DNA from: JBLHGU01 sp047615875
Lineage (GTDB): Bacteria; Pseudomonadota; Gammaproteobacteria; Arenicellales; CAJQKF01
Assembly: GCA_047615875.1 (NCBI GenBank)
Contig: JBLHGU010000158.1
Location: 1-11,427 of the forward strand
Reading direction: 5' to 3'
Length of the DNA: 11,427 nt
Each line of letters opens with the position of its first letter. The first letter of the stretch is position 1. Below are positions 1 to 6,805 of the stretch, piece by piece. A model generated the notes under the pieces. That model saw only the letters and a list, made by a program, of their open reading frames with translations, made no database searches and was not told the origin of the DNA. Position numbers and translations under genes: made by a program.

Positions 1-923
1 AAAAACATACCAAATCTACCGCTGTGGTCGGTGGGGTTGCAATATATTTAGGATTCTTCCTCAGTGTTATTTTTCTGAATATTTCCCTGCTCGATGTAAG
101 CCCGATGTTAGTGGCCTGCTTATTACTCGCTATGATTGGTCTACTGGATGACTTGTTTCAATTCTCTTCATCCACTCGCTTTGCCGCACAAATTATTGCT
201 TGCCTGGTGATGATTTATTGGGGTGGTGTGCAGTTGTTTACATTAGGCGATTTGCTTGGAAATGGTTCCATTGTTTTGGGTGTCCTGGCAATTCCCCTTA
301 CTATTTTCTCCACTGTAGGCGTGATTAATGCATTTAACATGATAGATGGCATGGATGGACTATCAAGCTCACTGATGCTGGTGGCCTTTGCTTCTTTGTT
401 CTGGATTGCCATTGGAGCAGGACGGTCCGATCAAGCTGAGCTGTTAGTGATTGTGGAGATGGGCGTCTTTGCATTTTTCCTGTTTAATGCACGTTTGGGT
501 CTACGTGTAAAAGCCGCTGTGTTTCTTGGTGATTCCGGCTCGATGTTTCTGGGCTTTCTATTGGCATGGTTTTTAATTAAGTTTACTCAAACTAGTGACG
601 CCATTATGGCGCCTGTTACCGCGCTATGGATTATTGCAATTCCCTTATCTGATACTGTGGGAGTTATGTTGCGTAGAATTATTGGTGGATGCTCCCCATT
701 TGCAGCAGATCGAACTCATATCCATCATTTATTACAGCATGCTGGGTTCGGAGTGAATCAATCTCTCATTTGTCTAGTTTTGGTTGCTTTAATAATGGCT
801 GGCATTGGGGTGTTTGGAGATTTAAATGGCATTGATTCGCCCATCCTATTTTCTGGATTTATGTTGTTTTTCTCGGTGCAATTTATAACTACGACCTACT
901 ATGTACGTAAACATCGACTGTAA
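1..923 (+). CDS. wecA: WecA-type undecaprenyl-phosphate GlcNAc-1-phosphate transferase, 5' end missing
   Basis: Integral inner-membrane enzyme of the MraY/WecA/TagO family. It moves a sugar-1-phosphate (GlcNAc-1-P in WecA) from its UDP-sugar onto undecaprenyl phosphate, the first lipid-linked step for O-antigen or other envelope glycans. The gene is already open at the left edge: codons run in frame from base 3, reading KHTKSTAVVGG, the family's conserved early cytoplasmic motif, so the GTG at 24 is an internal Val and not the start. Family motifs follow in order: the Asp-Asp motif in GLLDDLFQ (about 138-160), NAFNMIDGMDGL (about 327-362), FLGDSGSMFLGF (about 523-558) and the HIHH motif after ADRT (about 715-729). 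Several hydrophobic membrane segments lie between them. About 306 residues are visible, and the N-terminal membrane segment or two lie outside the window. It ends in TAA at 921-923, directly against the stop of the opposite-strand gene. The exact donor sugar (GlcNAc or another HexNAc) cannot be read from the sequence. Confidence 0.88.
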   Translation, partial: KHTKSTAVVGGVAIYLGFFLSVIFLNISLLDVSPMLVACLLLAMIGLLDDLFQFSSSTRFAAQIIACLVMIYWGGVQLFTLGDLLGNGSIVLGVLAIPLTIFSTVGVINAFNMIDGMDGLSSSLMLVAFASLFWIAIGAGRSDQAELLVIVEMGVFAFFLFNARLGLRVKAAVFLGDSGSMFLGFLLAWFLIKFTQTSDAIMAPVTALWIIAIPLSDTVGVMLRRIIGGCSPFAADRTHIHHLLQHAGFGVNQSLICLVLVALIMAGIGVFGDLNGIDSPILFSGFMLFFSVQFITTTYYVRKHRL

Positions 924-1907
924 TTATTTAGGGTGGGGATTGTCGAAGTAATTTATGATGGTTGGCTCGAGGTAATAGCGTTGTTTGCCGGCTATTTTAT
1001 TTCCAACAAATCCCACATGACCGCCATGGGTGTGTAATTCAAGGCGAACCGAATCAGTTATGCTCGTTAAGAGAGGCAAACTGGTGGTGCCCATAAAAGG
1101 GTCGTCTTTCGCGTGAATGATTAATGTGGATGTTTGTATCCACTTCAGAAATTGCCCACAACTGGATTTCTCGTAATAGTCGTCGGCACCGTCAAAGCCG
1201 TTTACAGGTCCTGTCACGGTATCATCAAATGTCCAGAAATCCCGTGCCTTTTTCAATCGTTGCCAGTCAATGTCTGAGCCGAACAATTTTCGTTGTTTAA
1301 GTATAGCCTTCTTAAGGCCACTTATCATAAAGTTTCGGTAGAGTATTGAAAAACCTATGTTTAAATGTCTCGCTGCAGAGTCTAGAGAAAAAGGGGGGGA
1401 AATTGCCACTGCGGCCTCCAGGGAAACTTCTGCATGATTTTCTCCTAGCCATTTGAGTAGCTGGCTGGCACCGAGAGAGAATCCAGCCGCATATAACTTA
1501 CATTCTGGATAGTTGGATAACAAGGTGGTAAAAACACTTTGTATATCTATGGTGAGGCCAGAATGATAAGTTCTGGCTATTCGATTCGGTCTCCCGCTGC
1601 ACCCACGTTGGTTTAGCGCAATTATGTTGTAGCCTGCGAAAAATAATTCGTGAGCAAGGCCACAGATATATTTCGAGCTTGAACTGCCGCCAAGTCCGTG
1701 AATTAGAATGGCGAATTTTTTGCGACAGCTTTTCTGGTAAAGACAATCTAGGTCGAGAAAATCGCCATCAGGAAGAGGGTGTTCTCGTCGCTGATAATCA
1801 GGCATTCGGCAACTTCTAAACAGAGGCGACCAGAGTGTCTGCAGGTGTGGGTTTTTCATCCACCACGGTGGATGAAAAATATCACTATATTGCTTGTTGC
1901 TCAGCAT
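924..1907 (-). CDS. YheT-family alpha/beta-fold hydrolase
   Basis: A 327-residue alpha/beta hydrolase of the YheT/ABHD1-3 type, a family of putative esterases whose substrate in bacteria is poorly known. The N-terminus has the family's HPPWWMKNPHLQT signature (residues 12-24). The oxyanion-hole motif HGLGG is at 70-74. The nucleophile elbow G-F-S-L-G places the catalytic Ser at 144, the acid is probably Asp268 in AKDDPF, and the His is probably His297 in GGHVGF, so the triad looks complete. There is no signal peptide, so it is probably cytoplasmic. The length is close to E. coli YheT (about 340). The ATG at 1907 is the only good start, and no clear Shine-Dalgarno precedes it. It lies 101 bases downstream of dksA on the same strand but behind a terminator, so it is probably expressed from its own promoter or by read-through. 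Oddities: a C7-T5 run near residues 170-175 and a 28-base inverted repeat over residues 11-18. Confidence 0.88.
   Translation of the reverse strand: MLSNKQYSDIFHPPWWMKNPHLQTLWSPLFRSCRMPDYQRREHPLPDGDFLDLDCLYQKSCRKKFAILIHGLGGSSSSKYICGLAHELFFAGYNIIALNQRGCSGRPNRIARTYHSGLTIDIQSVFTTLLSNYPECKLYAAGFSLGASQLLKWLGENHAEVSLEAAVAISPPFSLDSAARHLNIGFSILYRNFMISGLKKAILKQRKLFGSDIDWQRLKKARDFWTFDDTVTGPVNGFDGADDYYEKSSCGQFLKWIQTSTLIIHAKDDPFMGTTSLPLLTSITDSVRLELHTHGGHVGFVGNKIAGKQRYYLEPTIINYFDNPHPK
1852..1879. repeat. 28-base inverted repeat inside the hydrolase gene
   Basis: Two perfect 13-base arms (1852-1864 and 1867-1879) are separated by only 2 bases. The ends are T5 and A5, so the element is symmetrical on both strands. 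It lies about 28-55 bases into the hydrolase coding sequence and encodes the HPPWWMK signature. The Pro-Pro (CCA CCG) and Trp-Trp (TGG TGG) codons are naturally complementary, which explains the centre; the flanking CAT/ATG and TTT/AAA pairs extend it. In RNA it would fold into a strong hairpin shortly after the start codon. Confidence 0.75.
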
Positions 1908-1933
1908 AATAGAACAAAAAAAGTGTGAGCAAC

Positions 1934-1961
1934 AAAAACTCCGGTAATAGCTAACGGAGTT
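1934..1961 (-). terminator. Rho-independent terminator of dksA
   Basis: Read on the minus strand, a 7-bp stem (AACTCCG pairing with CGGAGTT; plus-strand arms 1955-1961 and 1937-1943) with an 11-base loop is followed by a run of five T (plus-strand A run 1934-1938). This is the classical intrinsic-terminator layout and it points away from dksA, 48 bases past its stop codon. It ends only about 26 bases before the hydrolase start. On the plus strand no T run follows the stem, so it acts in one direction only. Confidence 0.72.
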
Positions 1962-1971
1962 CAGGAGTCAA
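1944..1971 (-). promoter_or_regulatory. Candidate promoter for the hydrolase gene, threaded through the dksA terminator
   Basis: On the minus strand TTGACT (plus 1966-1971, 5 of 6 matches to the -35 consensus) is followed after 16 bases by TATTAC (plus 1944-1949, 4 of 6 matches to the -10). The -10 lies in the loop of the dksA terminator and the -35 starts right after the 15-bp hairpin. Transcription would begin near 1937 and leave a leader of roughly 30 bases before the ATG at 1907. The -10 is weak; this is inferred from pattern only. Confidence 0.35.
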
Positions 1972-2006
1972 TACTTTGACCCGAGATGCGCCTCGGGTCA
2001 AAGTAT
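1971..2006. repeat. Perfect 15-bp hairpin just after the dksA stop codon
   Basis: Arms 1971-1985 and 1992-2006 are perfect reverse complements of 15 bases with a 6-base loop. The element starts two bases after the dksA stop (2009-2011). No T run follows on either strand, so it is not a textbook terminator by itself. It sits just upstream of the U-tract terminator at 1934-1961. It may protect the 3' end of the dksA mRNA, cause pausing that helps the following terminator, or be a DNA-binding site; the sequence does not decide. Confidence 0.75.
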
Positions 2007-2008
2007 GA

Positions 2009-2452
2009 TTAGGCCAATTGCTTCTCTCTGATCTCGGATAGCGTTTTGCAGTCTATACACAGACTGGCAGTGGGCCGTGCCTCTAGCCTTCGAATCCCGA
2101 TTTCAACCCCGCAGGTCTCACAGAATCCATAGTCACTAGCATCGATCAAGGCGATTGACTCGTCTATCTTTTTGATCAGCTTGCGTTCGCGATCCCTGGT
2201 ACGAAGTTCCAGAGTGCGATCAGTCTCCTGAGACGCGCGGTCATTGGGATCAGGTAAATTTGATGCTTCGTCTTGCATCGTGTGAACAGTACGATCCGTG
2301 TCGGTAACTAACTCGTCACGCCAACCACGCAGAATATCGCGGAAGTGATCTTCCTGTGTTTCGTTCATGTATTCTTCACCCCGTTTTGCTTTGTAGGGCT
2401 TGATACCGTGAATTAGCTCTTCACTGGCTTTCTTTTTAGAAGCAGCCGGCAT
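2009..2452 (-). CDS. dksA: RNA polymerase-binding transcription factor DksA
   Basis: DksA binds in the secondary channel of RNA polymerase and, with ppGpp, tunes rRNA, ribosomal and amino-acid promoters during the stringent response. The 147-residue protein keeps everything expected of a canonical DksA. The coiled-coil tip has the D-x-x-D-x-A motif (Asp68, Asp71, Ala73; E. coli Asp71, Asp74, Ala76). The zinc finger has four cysteines at 111, 114, 132 and 135 (C-x2-C-x17-C-x2-C). It ends with the conserved C-terminal helix around KTLSEIREKQ. The start at 2452 is supported by GGAG 8 bases upstream on the minus strand, and by the constant 3-residue offset from E. coli numbering. The gene stands alone: the gluQ gene often found downstream of dksA is absent, and the GST gene upstream is divergent. 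It is followed by a 15-bp hairpin and a terminator. Its own transcription is probably controlled from the 2453-2562 region. Confidence 0.97.
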   Translation of the reverse strand: MPAASKKKASEELIHGIKPYKAKRGEEYMNETQEDHFRDILRGWRDELVTDTDRTVHTMQDEASNLPDPNDRASQETDRTLELRTRDRERKLIKKIDESIALIDASDYGFCETCGVEIGIRRLEARPTASLCIDCKTLSEIREKQLA

Positions 2453-2460
2453 ACGCTACA

Positions 2461-2464
2461 CTCC
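2461..2464 (-). promoter_or_regulatory. Ribosome binding site of dksA
   Basis: GGAG on the minus strand (plus-strand ctcc), 8 bases before the ATG at 2450-2452. It fixes the longer start over the internal Met29. Confidence 0.7.
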
Positions 2465-2533
2465 ATAGGTAATTATTGCTTGGCAACATTGAGTTGAGTT
2501 TTCCGGGGCGAGCCCCAAAATCCGAGGCCAAGG

Positions 2534-2562
2534 TTTATACCAGAGCATATATATCTACGCAA
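2534..2562 (-). promoter_or_regulatory. Candidate dksA promoter
   Basis: On the minus strand TATAAA (plus 2534-2539, 5 of 6 matches to the -10) lies 17 bases after TTGCGT (plus 2557-2562, 3 of 6 matches to the -35). It predicts a leader of about 75 bases. The leader contains a short GC hairpin (plus 2505-2509 with 2512-2516, 4-5 bp, very small loop). The -35 is weak; the spacing and position are good. Confidence 0.42.
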
Positions 2563-2599
2563 CTTAATATTAGGCATAGATGCCTTTTAGATCTTCAAC

Positions 2600-3223
2600 A
2601 TGCAACCGGTTTATAATATGAAGCTCAGTTACTCCCCAACTTCACCCTATACCAGGAAGGTTTTGGTGTTGGCCAAAGAATGTGGTTTGGCCAATATGAT
2701 CGATTGCATCGAAACCGATGCATGGAGTGAGAAAACCGGATTGCGAGAAAAGAATCCTTTGTGTAAATTGCCGGTTTTGGAGACTGACGATGGCAAGATT
2801 CTGTTTGACTCAACAGTGATATGCGCTTATCTGGACACTCTCCATGGTGGGCAAAGGTTTATCCCTGTTGGCGAACCCGTGCATTGGCAAGTGTTGCAAA
2901 TTCAGGCTGTTTGCGATGGCATACTTGATGCCGCGTTTGGGTCTGTTATGGAATTGCGCAGCAGAGAGCCAGCCGAGCAGTCTGAGTTCTGGCTCAAGCG
3001 TCACCGTTTAGCCATTGTAAGCGCCATTAATTGGCTCGAAGAACATTTCTCAGAGTTTGGCAGAGCAATCAGTTTTGCGCCTATTTGCGTCGCAGTAGCA
3101 CTGGGCTACATTGACTTTCGGATGACGGAGATCAGCTGGCGAGAACGAAATCCAAAATTGAGTAATTGGTATCAGGAATTCTCGCAACGAGATTCAATTC
3201 GATCGACGAATCCAGCGGCATAA
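2600..3223 (+). CDS. YibF-like glutathione S-transferase family protein
   Basis: Cytosolic GST-fold protein, two domains. The N-terminal thioredoxin-like half (about residues 7-85) begins MKLSYSPTSPYTRKV, typical for the family. It contains the cis-Pro region NPLCKLPVLETDDG and the DST-x-I-x-x-YLD motif that in GSTs contacts the gamma-glutamyl part of glutathione. The all-helical C-terminal half (about 95-200) includes DGILDAAFG and ALGYIDFR, which resemble E. coli YibF. The true substrate is unknown for this subgroup. The first ATG at 2600 gives 207 residues. The ATG at 2618 (Met7) matches where family members normally begin and may be the real start; neither has a convincing Shine-Dalgarno. 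It is divergent from dksA and lies 78 bases upstream of smc on the same strand. Confidence 0.88.
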   Translation: MQPVYNMKLSYSPTSPYTRKVLVLAKECGLANMIDCIETDAWSEKTGLREKNPLCKLPVLETDDGKILFDSTVICAYLDTLHGGQRFIPVGEPVHWQVLQIQAVCDGILDAAFGSVMELRSREPAEQSEFWLKRHRLAIVSAINWLEEHFSEFGRAISFAPICVAVALGYIDFRMTEISWRERNPKLSNWYQEFSQRDSIRSTNPAA

Positions 3224-3238
3224 TCCTATTTGGTAACG

Positions 3239-3244
3239 TATAAT
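3239..3244 (+). promoter_or_regulatory. Candidate -10 element upstream of smc
   Basis: A perfect TATAAT lies 58 bases before the smc start, in the short gap after the GST gene. No good -35 hexamer is seen 16-18 bases upstream. It suggests that smc-zipA-ligA has its own start of transcription and does not depend only on read-through from the GST gene, but the call rests on a single hexamer. Confidence 0.35.
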
Positions 3245-3301
3245 CCGCGGGTTTTTAATGGTGCACCGAATAGTGCCCGAGCTGAGTATTGACAGGCCCA
3301 C

Positions 3302-6300
3302 ATGCGGTTAAAAAATTTAAAAGTCGCCGGTTTTAAATCTTTTGTAGATCCAACTAATATTGTCGTGCCGGCCAATATGGTTGGTATTGTGGGTCCGAAT
3401 GGCTGTGGCAAATCAAATGTCATAGATGCCGTGCGTTGGGTTATGGGCGAAAGTTCGGCAAAGAATTTACGCGGCGACGCCATGACGGACGTTATTTTTA
3501 ATGGTTCAGTATCCCGTAAACCTGTGGGTAAAGCATCCGTGGAACTGGTGTTCCAGAATGATGGCGGAAAAATTCCGGAAAGTTTTGCAAATTTCAGCGA
3601 AATATCTATCAAACGTACACTCACCCGAGACGGAAAATCCGACTACTATATAAATAATACCCGCGCACGCCGGAAAGATATTCAAGATATTTTTCGTGGC
3701 ACGGGTTTGGGTCCTCGCTCTTATTCGATCATAGAGCAGGGCATGGTCAGTCGTATTATCGAATCAAAACCTGAAGACCTGCGTTCCTTCGTTGAGGAAG
3801 CAGCGGGTATTTCAAAGTATAAGGACAGGCGCCGCGAGACTGAGACACGTATTCGGCACACCAGAGAAAACCTTGAGCGAGTGGATGATATTGTCCAGGA
3901 GCTTGAAAAACAGTTACGCCGCCTACAGCGTCAATCGCAGATTGCCCGACGCTATAAAAATTTGAAAGAGGAAGAGCAAGCAGTCCAGGGCCAGTTATTT
4001 TATATGCGCAGGGAAGGTCTAAAGGAGTTGCATCAACAGCAGGAGCGTAATTTGGCTGAGCGGGAAATACTTCTAGAAAGAACAATTGCTCATCAGCGTA
4101 GCATTGAACAACTATTAGAAACGCATCGGACAGAGGTATCAGAGTCTCAGGCAGCATTCAGTACTGTACAGGCCGAATTCTACGAGTTAGGCGCCGCCAT
4201 CTCCAACATTGAGCAGAAGATCGAGCATGAGAAGGAAACCCGTCGCCAGCGCCAACAGGATCTTGAGCGACTGACAACGGAACTCGGTAAACTAGATGAG
4301 GAAACTCAGGAAGATCAACGTCAGGGTGCCGAAATTCGTGCTGATATGCAGGAAGTTGGTATGCAGCGTGAGCAATTCCATAGCAAACTAGATGAAGCTA
4401 TCGCTATGTCGGAAGATAAACGACAGGAAGCCGCTATTGCTCGACAGAAATCAGAGGAACTTACCCAGAAAGCGGCAATGCCCGCTCGTCAGGTAGAAGT
4501 TCAAAAATCGGTTATTGTACAGGGTCAGCAGCAGAGCACCCAACGGGAACAAAAGCTGCAACGCTTAATAGTCGAAATTCAGGATATCGAAACTCAGGTA
4601 GCAACGTCCAGACCTGATCAGTTGCGTAGCGAAGTAGCGGCACACAGCCAGGTAGTTGAACAGACAGCCGAGAATCTACGGTCTACGGAAGAAAGTATCC
4701 GGAATATTCGAGTGCAATTAGAAGATTTACGTAGCCAACACGACGGAATTAAATCGACACAGCACGGACTGGCTGCACGTCATCAATCACTGAAGGAAAT
4801 TCAAGCTTCAGCGCTAGGCGAGGATGATGAGGAATTTCAGGCTTGGATTAGACAACATAATCTTCAGGGTGAGCAACAACTGGCTACACAAATAAAAGTT
4901 GATGAGAATTGGCGAAATGCTGCTGATGCGGTAATGGCGCCTTTTTTGAAATCTATTGTAACCAGTCGACCCTTGCAGGAGATGGATCTCAAAAATGCCA
5001 CAGAGCAAGAACTGTCCCTAATCGCGGCCAACTCTTCGGGCAAACGACAAACCAATCCTGAACTGCTTACTCACTGGATTCAGTCTGATACGGTTGATCT
5101 CGAGAATCTGTTGGGTTCGGTAAAGGTCAGTGAGTCTGCTGAGACGGCATTCGCCACCCGTGATCAATTGTCAGCGGGTGAAGTCTTTGTTACACGTGAT
5201 GGCCTTATCATCGGTCGTGACTGGCTTAAAGTCCCGGGTTCGGAAGTGCGTAGCCATGGCATTCTGGCGCGCGAAGAAGAAATTAAGGAATTAGCAGAAC
5301 GTCTAGTGCAGATCGAACAGCAAGCAGCGAGCCTGGAAATCGGTATAGATGAGTTGCGTGAGCAGCTGTCAAATTTTGAACAACAACGAAATCAGCATAA
5401 TCAAAAACTCACTCAGGTGAATCGCCAGCATGCTGATATGCAAAATCGCCTGGGTCAGCAGGAAGCGCGTTTCTTACAATTAAATAACCGCCTGCAATCA
5501 ATGGGTAACGAACAGCAGGAGCTTCAACTAGAGCTGGAAGAAACCGATAAGCGGGTTGCTGAAGCACATAATAGTTTGGCTATCGCTGAGCAGGAAGCTG
5601 CTGATAGTCAATTGAAATTAGCAGAAATGAGCGCTCATCGAGACCAGTTGCGAAGTGAGTCAGAGCAACATCAGAGCTCAGTAGAGTCATTGCGTCAGGT
5701 GAAATTTGATATCGATACCCGCTGGCAAGTAATGCAGTCGAATTTAACCTCAGTGGAAGCCGCCGCCAACCGATTACAGTCGCGACGGGCTGGTATTTCC
5801 CGGCAGATGGAACAACTTTCTAACATGTTGATAGAAAATGATTCTCCGGAACATCGATTTCAGTCGGATCTGGATGAACTACTTTCCAAAAAGGCTTCTG
5901 TTGAGGCTAAAATGAATGCATCACGACAGGGAATTGATAAGCTGGAGTATGAAATTCGCATGGGCCAGCAGCAACAAAGCGAATCAGAAAAGGATGTGGA
6001 GATAGCTCGTGACGCTTTGAGCCAGCAAAAACTTGCTAATCAGGAATCACGGATTCATTTAGAAAACCTGGAAGGGCAGATAGAATCCGGCGGATATGAT
6101 TTAACGCAGGTGATGGAATCGATCCCCGAGGAAGCCACTATGGAACTTTGGCAGAAGAATCTTGAAGTGGTTGCCAACAAAATTAGCAATATAGGACCAG
6201 TAAATCTAGTTGCGATCGAAGAGTTTGAAGAGCAATCAGAACGTAAGAACTATCTGGATAAACAACAAGATGATTTGAATAAGTCCCTGGAAACTTTGGA

Positions 6301-6805
6301 AAGCGTCATGCGTAAGATTGATCGTGAGACCCGAACCAGATTTAAACAAACCTTTAATGAGTTGAATCAGGGCTTTCAGGCATTTTTTCCGAAACTGTTC
6401 GGCGGTGGCACTGCAATTCTTGAATTAACCGACGATGACTATTTAACCACCGGTGTCACAGTTATGGCACGACCGCCCGGTAAGCGTAATAGCACCATTC
6501 ATCTGTTATCTGGTGGTGAAAAAGCTCTGACAGCGGTATCTTTACTGTTTTCTTTGTTTAAATTGAATCCCGCACCATTTTGTCTGCTGGACGAGGTCGA
6601 TGCACCACTTGATGACGCAAACGTGGAAAGGTATTGTGAAACTCTTAGAAGTCTGTCTAAACACACTCAGTTGCTGGTTATTACTCACAACAAGATCACT
6701 ATGGAAGCCTCTGATATGCTAATAGGTGTGACTATGGGTGAACCAGGAGTATCGAAAATGGTAGCAGTAGATATCGAACAAGCCGTACAGATGGTGGCGC
6801 AATAA
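3302..6805 (+). CDS. smc: Chromosome condensation/segregation ATPase Smc
   Basis: Bacterial SMC protein, the ATPase arm of the Smc-ScpA-ScpB condensin, which extrudes DNA loops and helps separate sister origins. The 1167 residues follow the usual plan. The N-terminal head has Walker A GPNGCGKS (31-38). A long coiled coil follows (about 165-500), rich in Gln, Glu and Arg. The hinge is at about 505-655 and includes the TRDGLIIGRDWLKV stretch seen in proteobacterial Smc. A returning coiled coil (about 660-1000) leads to a C-terminal head with the ABC signature LSGGEKALT (Ser1070) and Walker B CLLDEVDAPLDD (Asp1097, catalytic Glu1098), followed by the switch His in VITHNK. All catalytic residues are present. 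The ATG at 3302 begins at the family's conserved MRLKNLKVAGFKSF and has a weak AGG 5 bases upstream. The stop TAA overlaps the zipA start by one base (TAATG). scpA and scpB are not in this window. Confidence 0.97.
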   Translation: MRLKNLKVAGFKSFVDPTNIVVPANMVGIVGPNGCGKSNVIDAVRWVMGESSAKNLRGDAMTDVIFNGSVSRKPVGKASVELVFQNDGGKIPESFANFSEISIKRTLTRDGKSDYYINNTRARRKDIQDIFRGTGLGPRSYSIIEQGMVSRIIESKPEDLRSFVEEAAGISKYKDRRRETETRIRHTRENLERVDDIVQELEKQLRRLQRQSQIARRYKNLKEEEQAVQGQLFYMRREGLKELHQQQERNLAEREILLERTIAHQRSIEQLLETHRTEVSESQAAFSTVQAEFYELGAAISNIEQKIEHEKETRRQRQQDLERLTTELGKLDEETQEDQRQGAEIRADMQEVGMQREQFHSKLDEAIAMSEDKRQEAAIARQKSEELTQKAAMPARQVEVQKSVIVQGQQQSTQREQKLQRLIVEIQDIETQVATSRPDQLRSEVAAHSQVVEQTAENLRSTEESIRNIRVQLEDLRSQHDGIKSTQHGLAARHQSLKEIQASALGEDDEEFQAWIRQHNLQGEQQLATQIKVDENWRNAADAVMAPFLKSIVTSRPLQEMDLKNATEQELSLIAANSSGKRQTNPELLTHWIQSDTVDLENLLGSVKVSESAETAFATRDQLSAGEVFVTRDGLIIGRDWLKVPGSEVRSHGILAREEEIKELAERLVQIEQQAASLEIGIDELREQLSNFEQQRNQHNQKLTQVNRQHADMQNRLGQQEARFLQLNNRLQSMGNEQQELQLELEETDKRVAEAHNSLAIAEQEAADSQLKLAEMSAHRDQLRSESEQHQSSVESLRQVKFDIDTRWQVMQSNLTSVEAAANRLQSRRAGISRQMEQLSNMLIENDSPEHRFQSDLDELLSKKASVEAKMNASRQGIDKLEYEIRMGQQQQSESEKDVEIARDALSQQKLANQESRIHLENLEGQIESGGYDLTQVMESIPEEATMELWQKNLEVVANKISNIGPVNLVAIEEFEEQSERKNYLDKQQDDLNKSLETLESVMRKIDRETRTRFKQTFNELNQGFQAFFPKLFGGGTAILELTDDDYLTTGVTVMARPPGKRNSTIHLLSGGEKALTAVSLLFSLFKLNPAPFCLLDEVDAPLDDANVERYCETLRSLSKHTQLLVITHNKITMEASDMLIGVTMGEPGVSKMVAVDIEQAVQMVAQ

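Noticed and set aside
24..26. GTG at 24 as the start of the WecA gene
   Set aside because: The frame is open to the left edge and codes a conserved family motif before this point, so the gene starts outside the window.
2505..2516. GC hairpin in the dksA leader as a terminator or riboswitch
   Set aside because: Only 4-5 bp with a tiny loop and no T run in the dksA direction; too small to claim a function.
2705..2722. 7-bp hairpin in the GST gene
   Set aside because: Short arms with a 4-base loop are expected by chance in 11 kb, and it is within coding sequence.
3226..3262. Terminator after the GST gene (CCGCGG followed by five T)
   Set aside because: The CCGCGG is a palindrome without a loop, and the only upstream partner (GCGG) would give a 4-bp stem with a very long loop.
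3289..3294. TTGACA just before the smc start as a -35 element
   Set aside because: The position 17 bases downstream falls inside the smc coding sequence and has no -10-like hexamer.
3226..3624. Antisense open frame of 132 residues over the smc start
   Set aside because: It covers the conserved Smc Walker A region on the other strand; no family features and no ribosome binding site.
3756..4157. Antisense open frame of 133 residues opposite smc
   Set aside because: It lies wholly inside the clear smc coding region, has no recognisable motif, and is the kind of shadow expected opposite a long gene.
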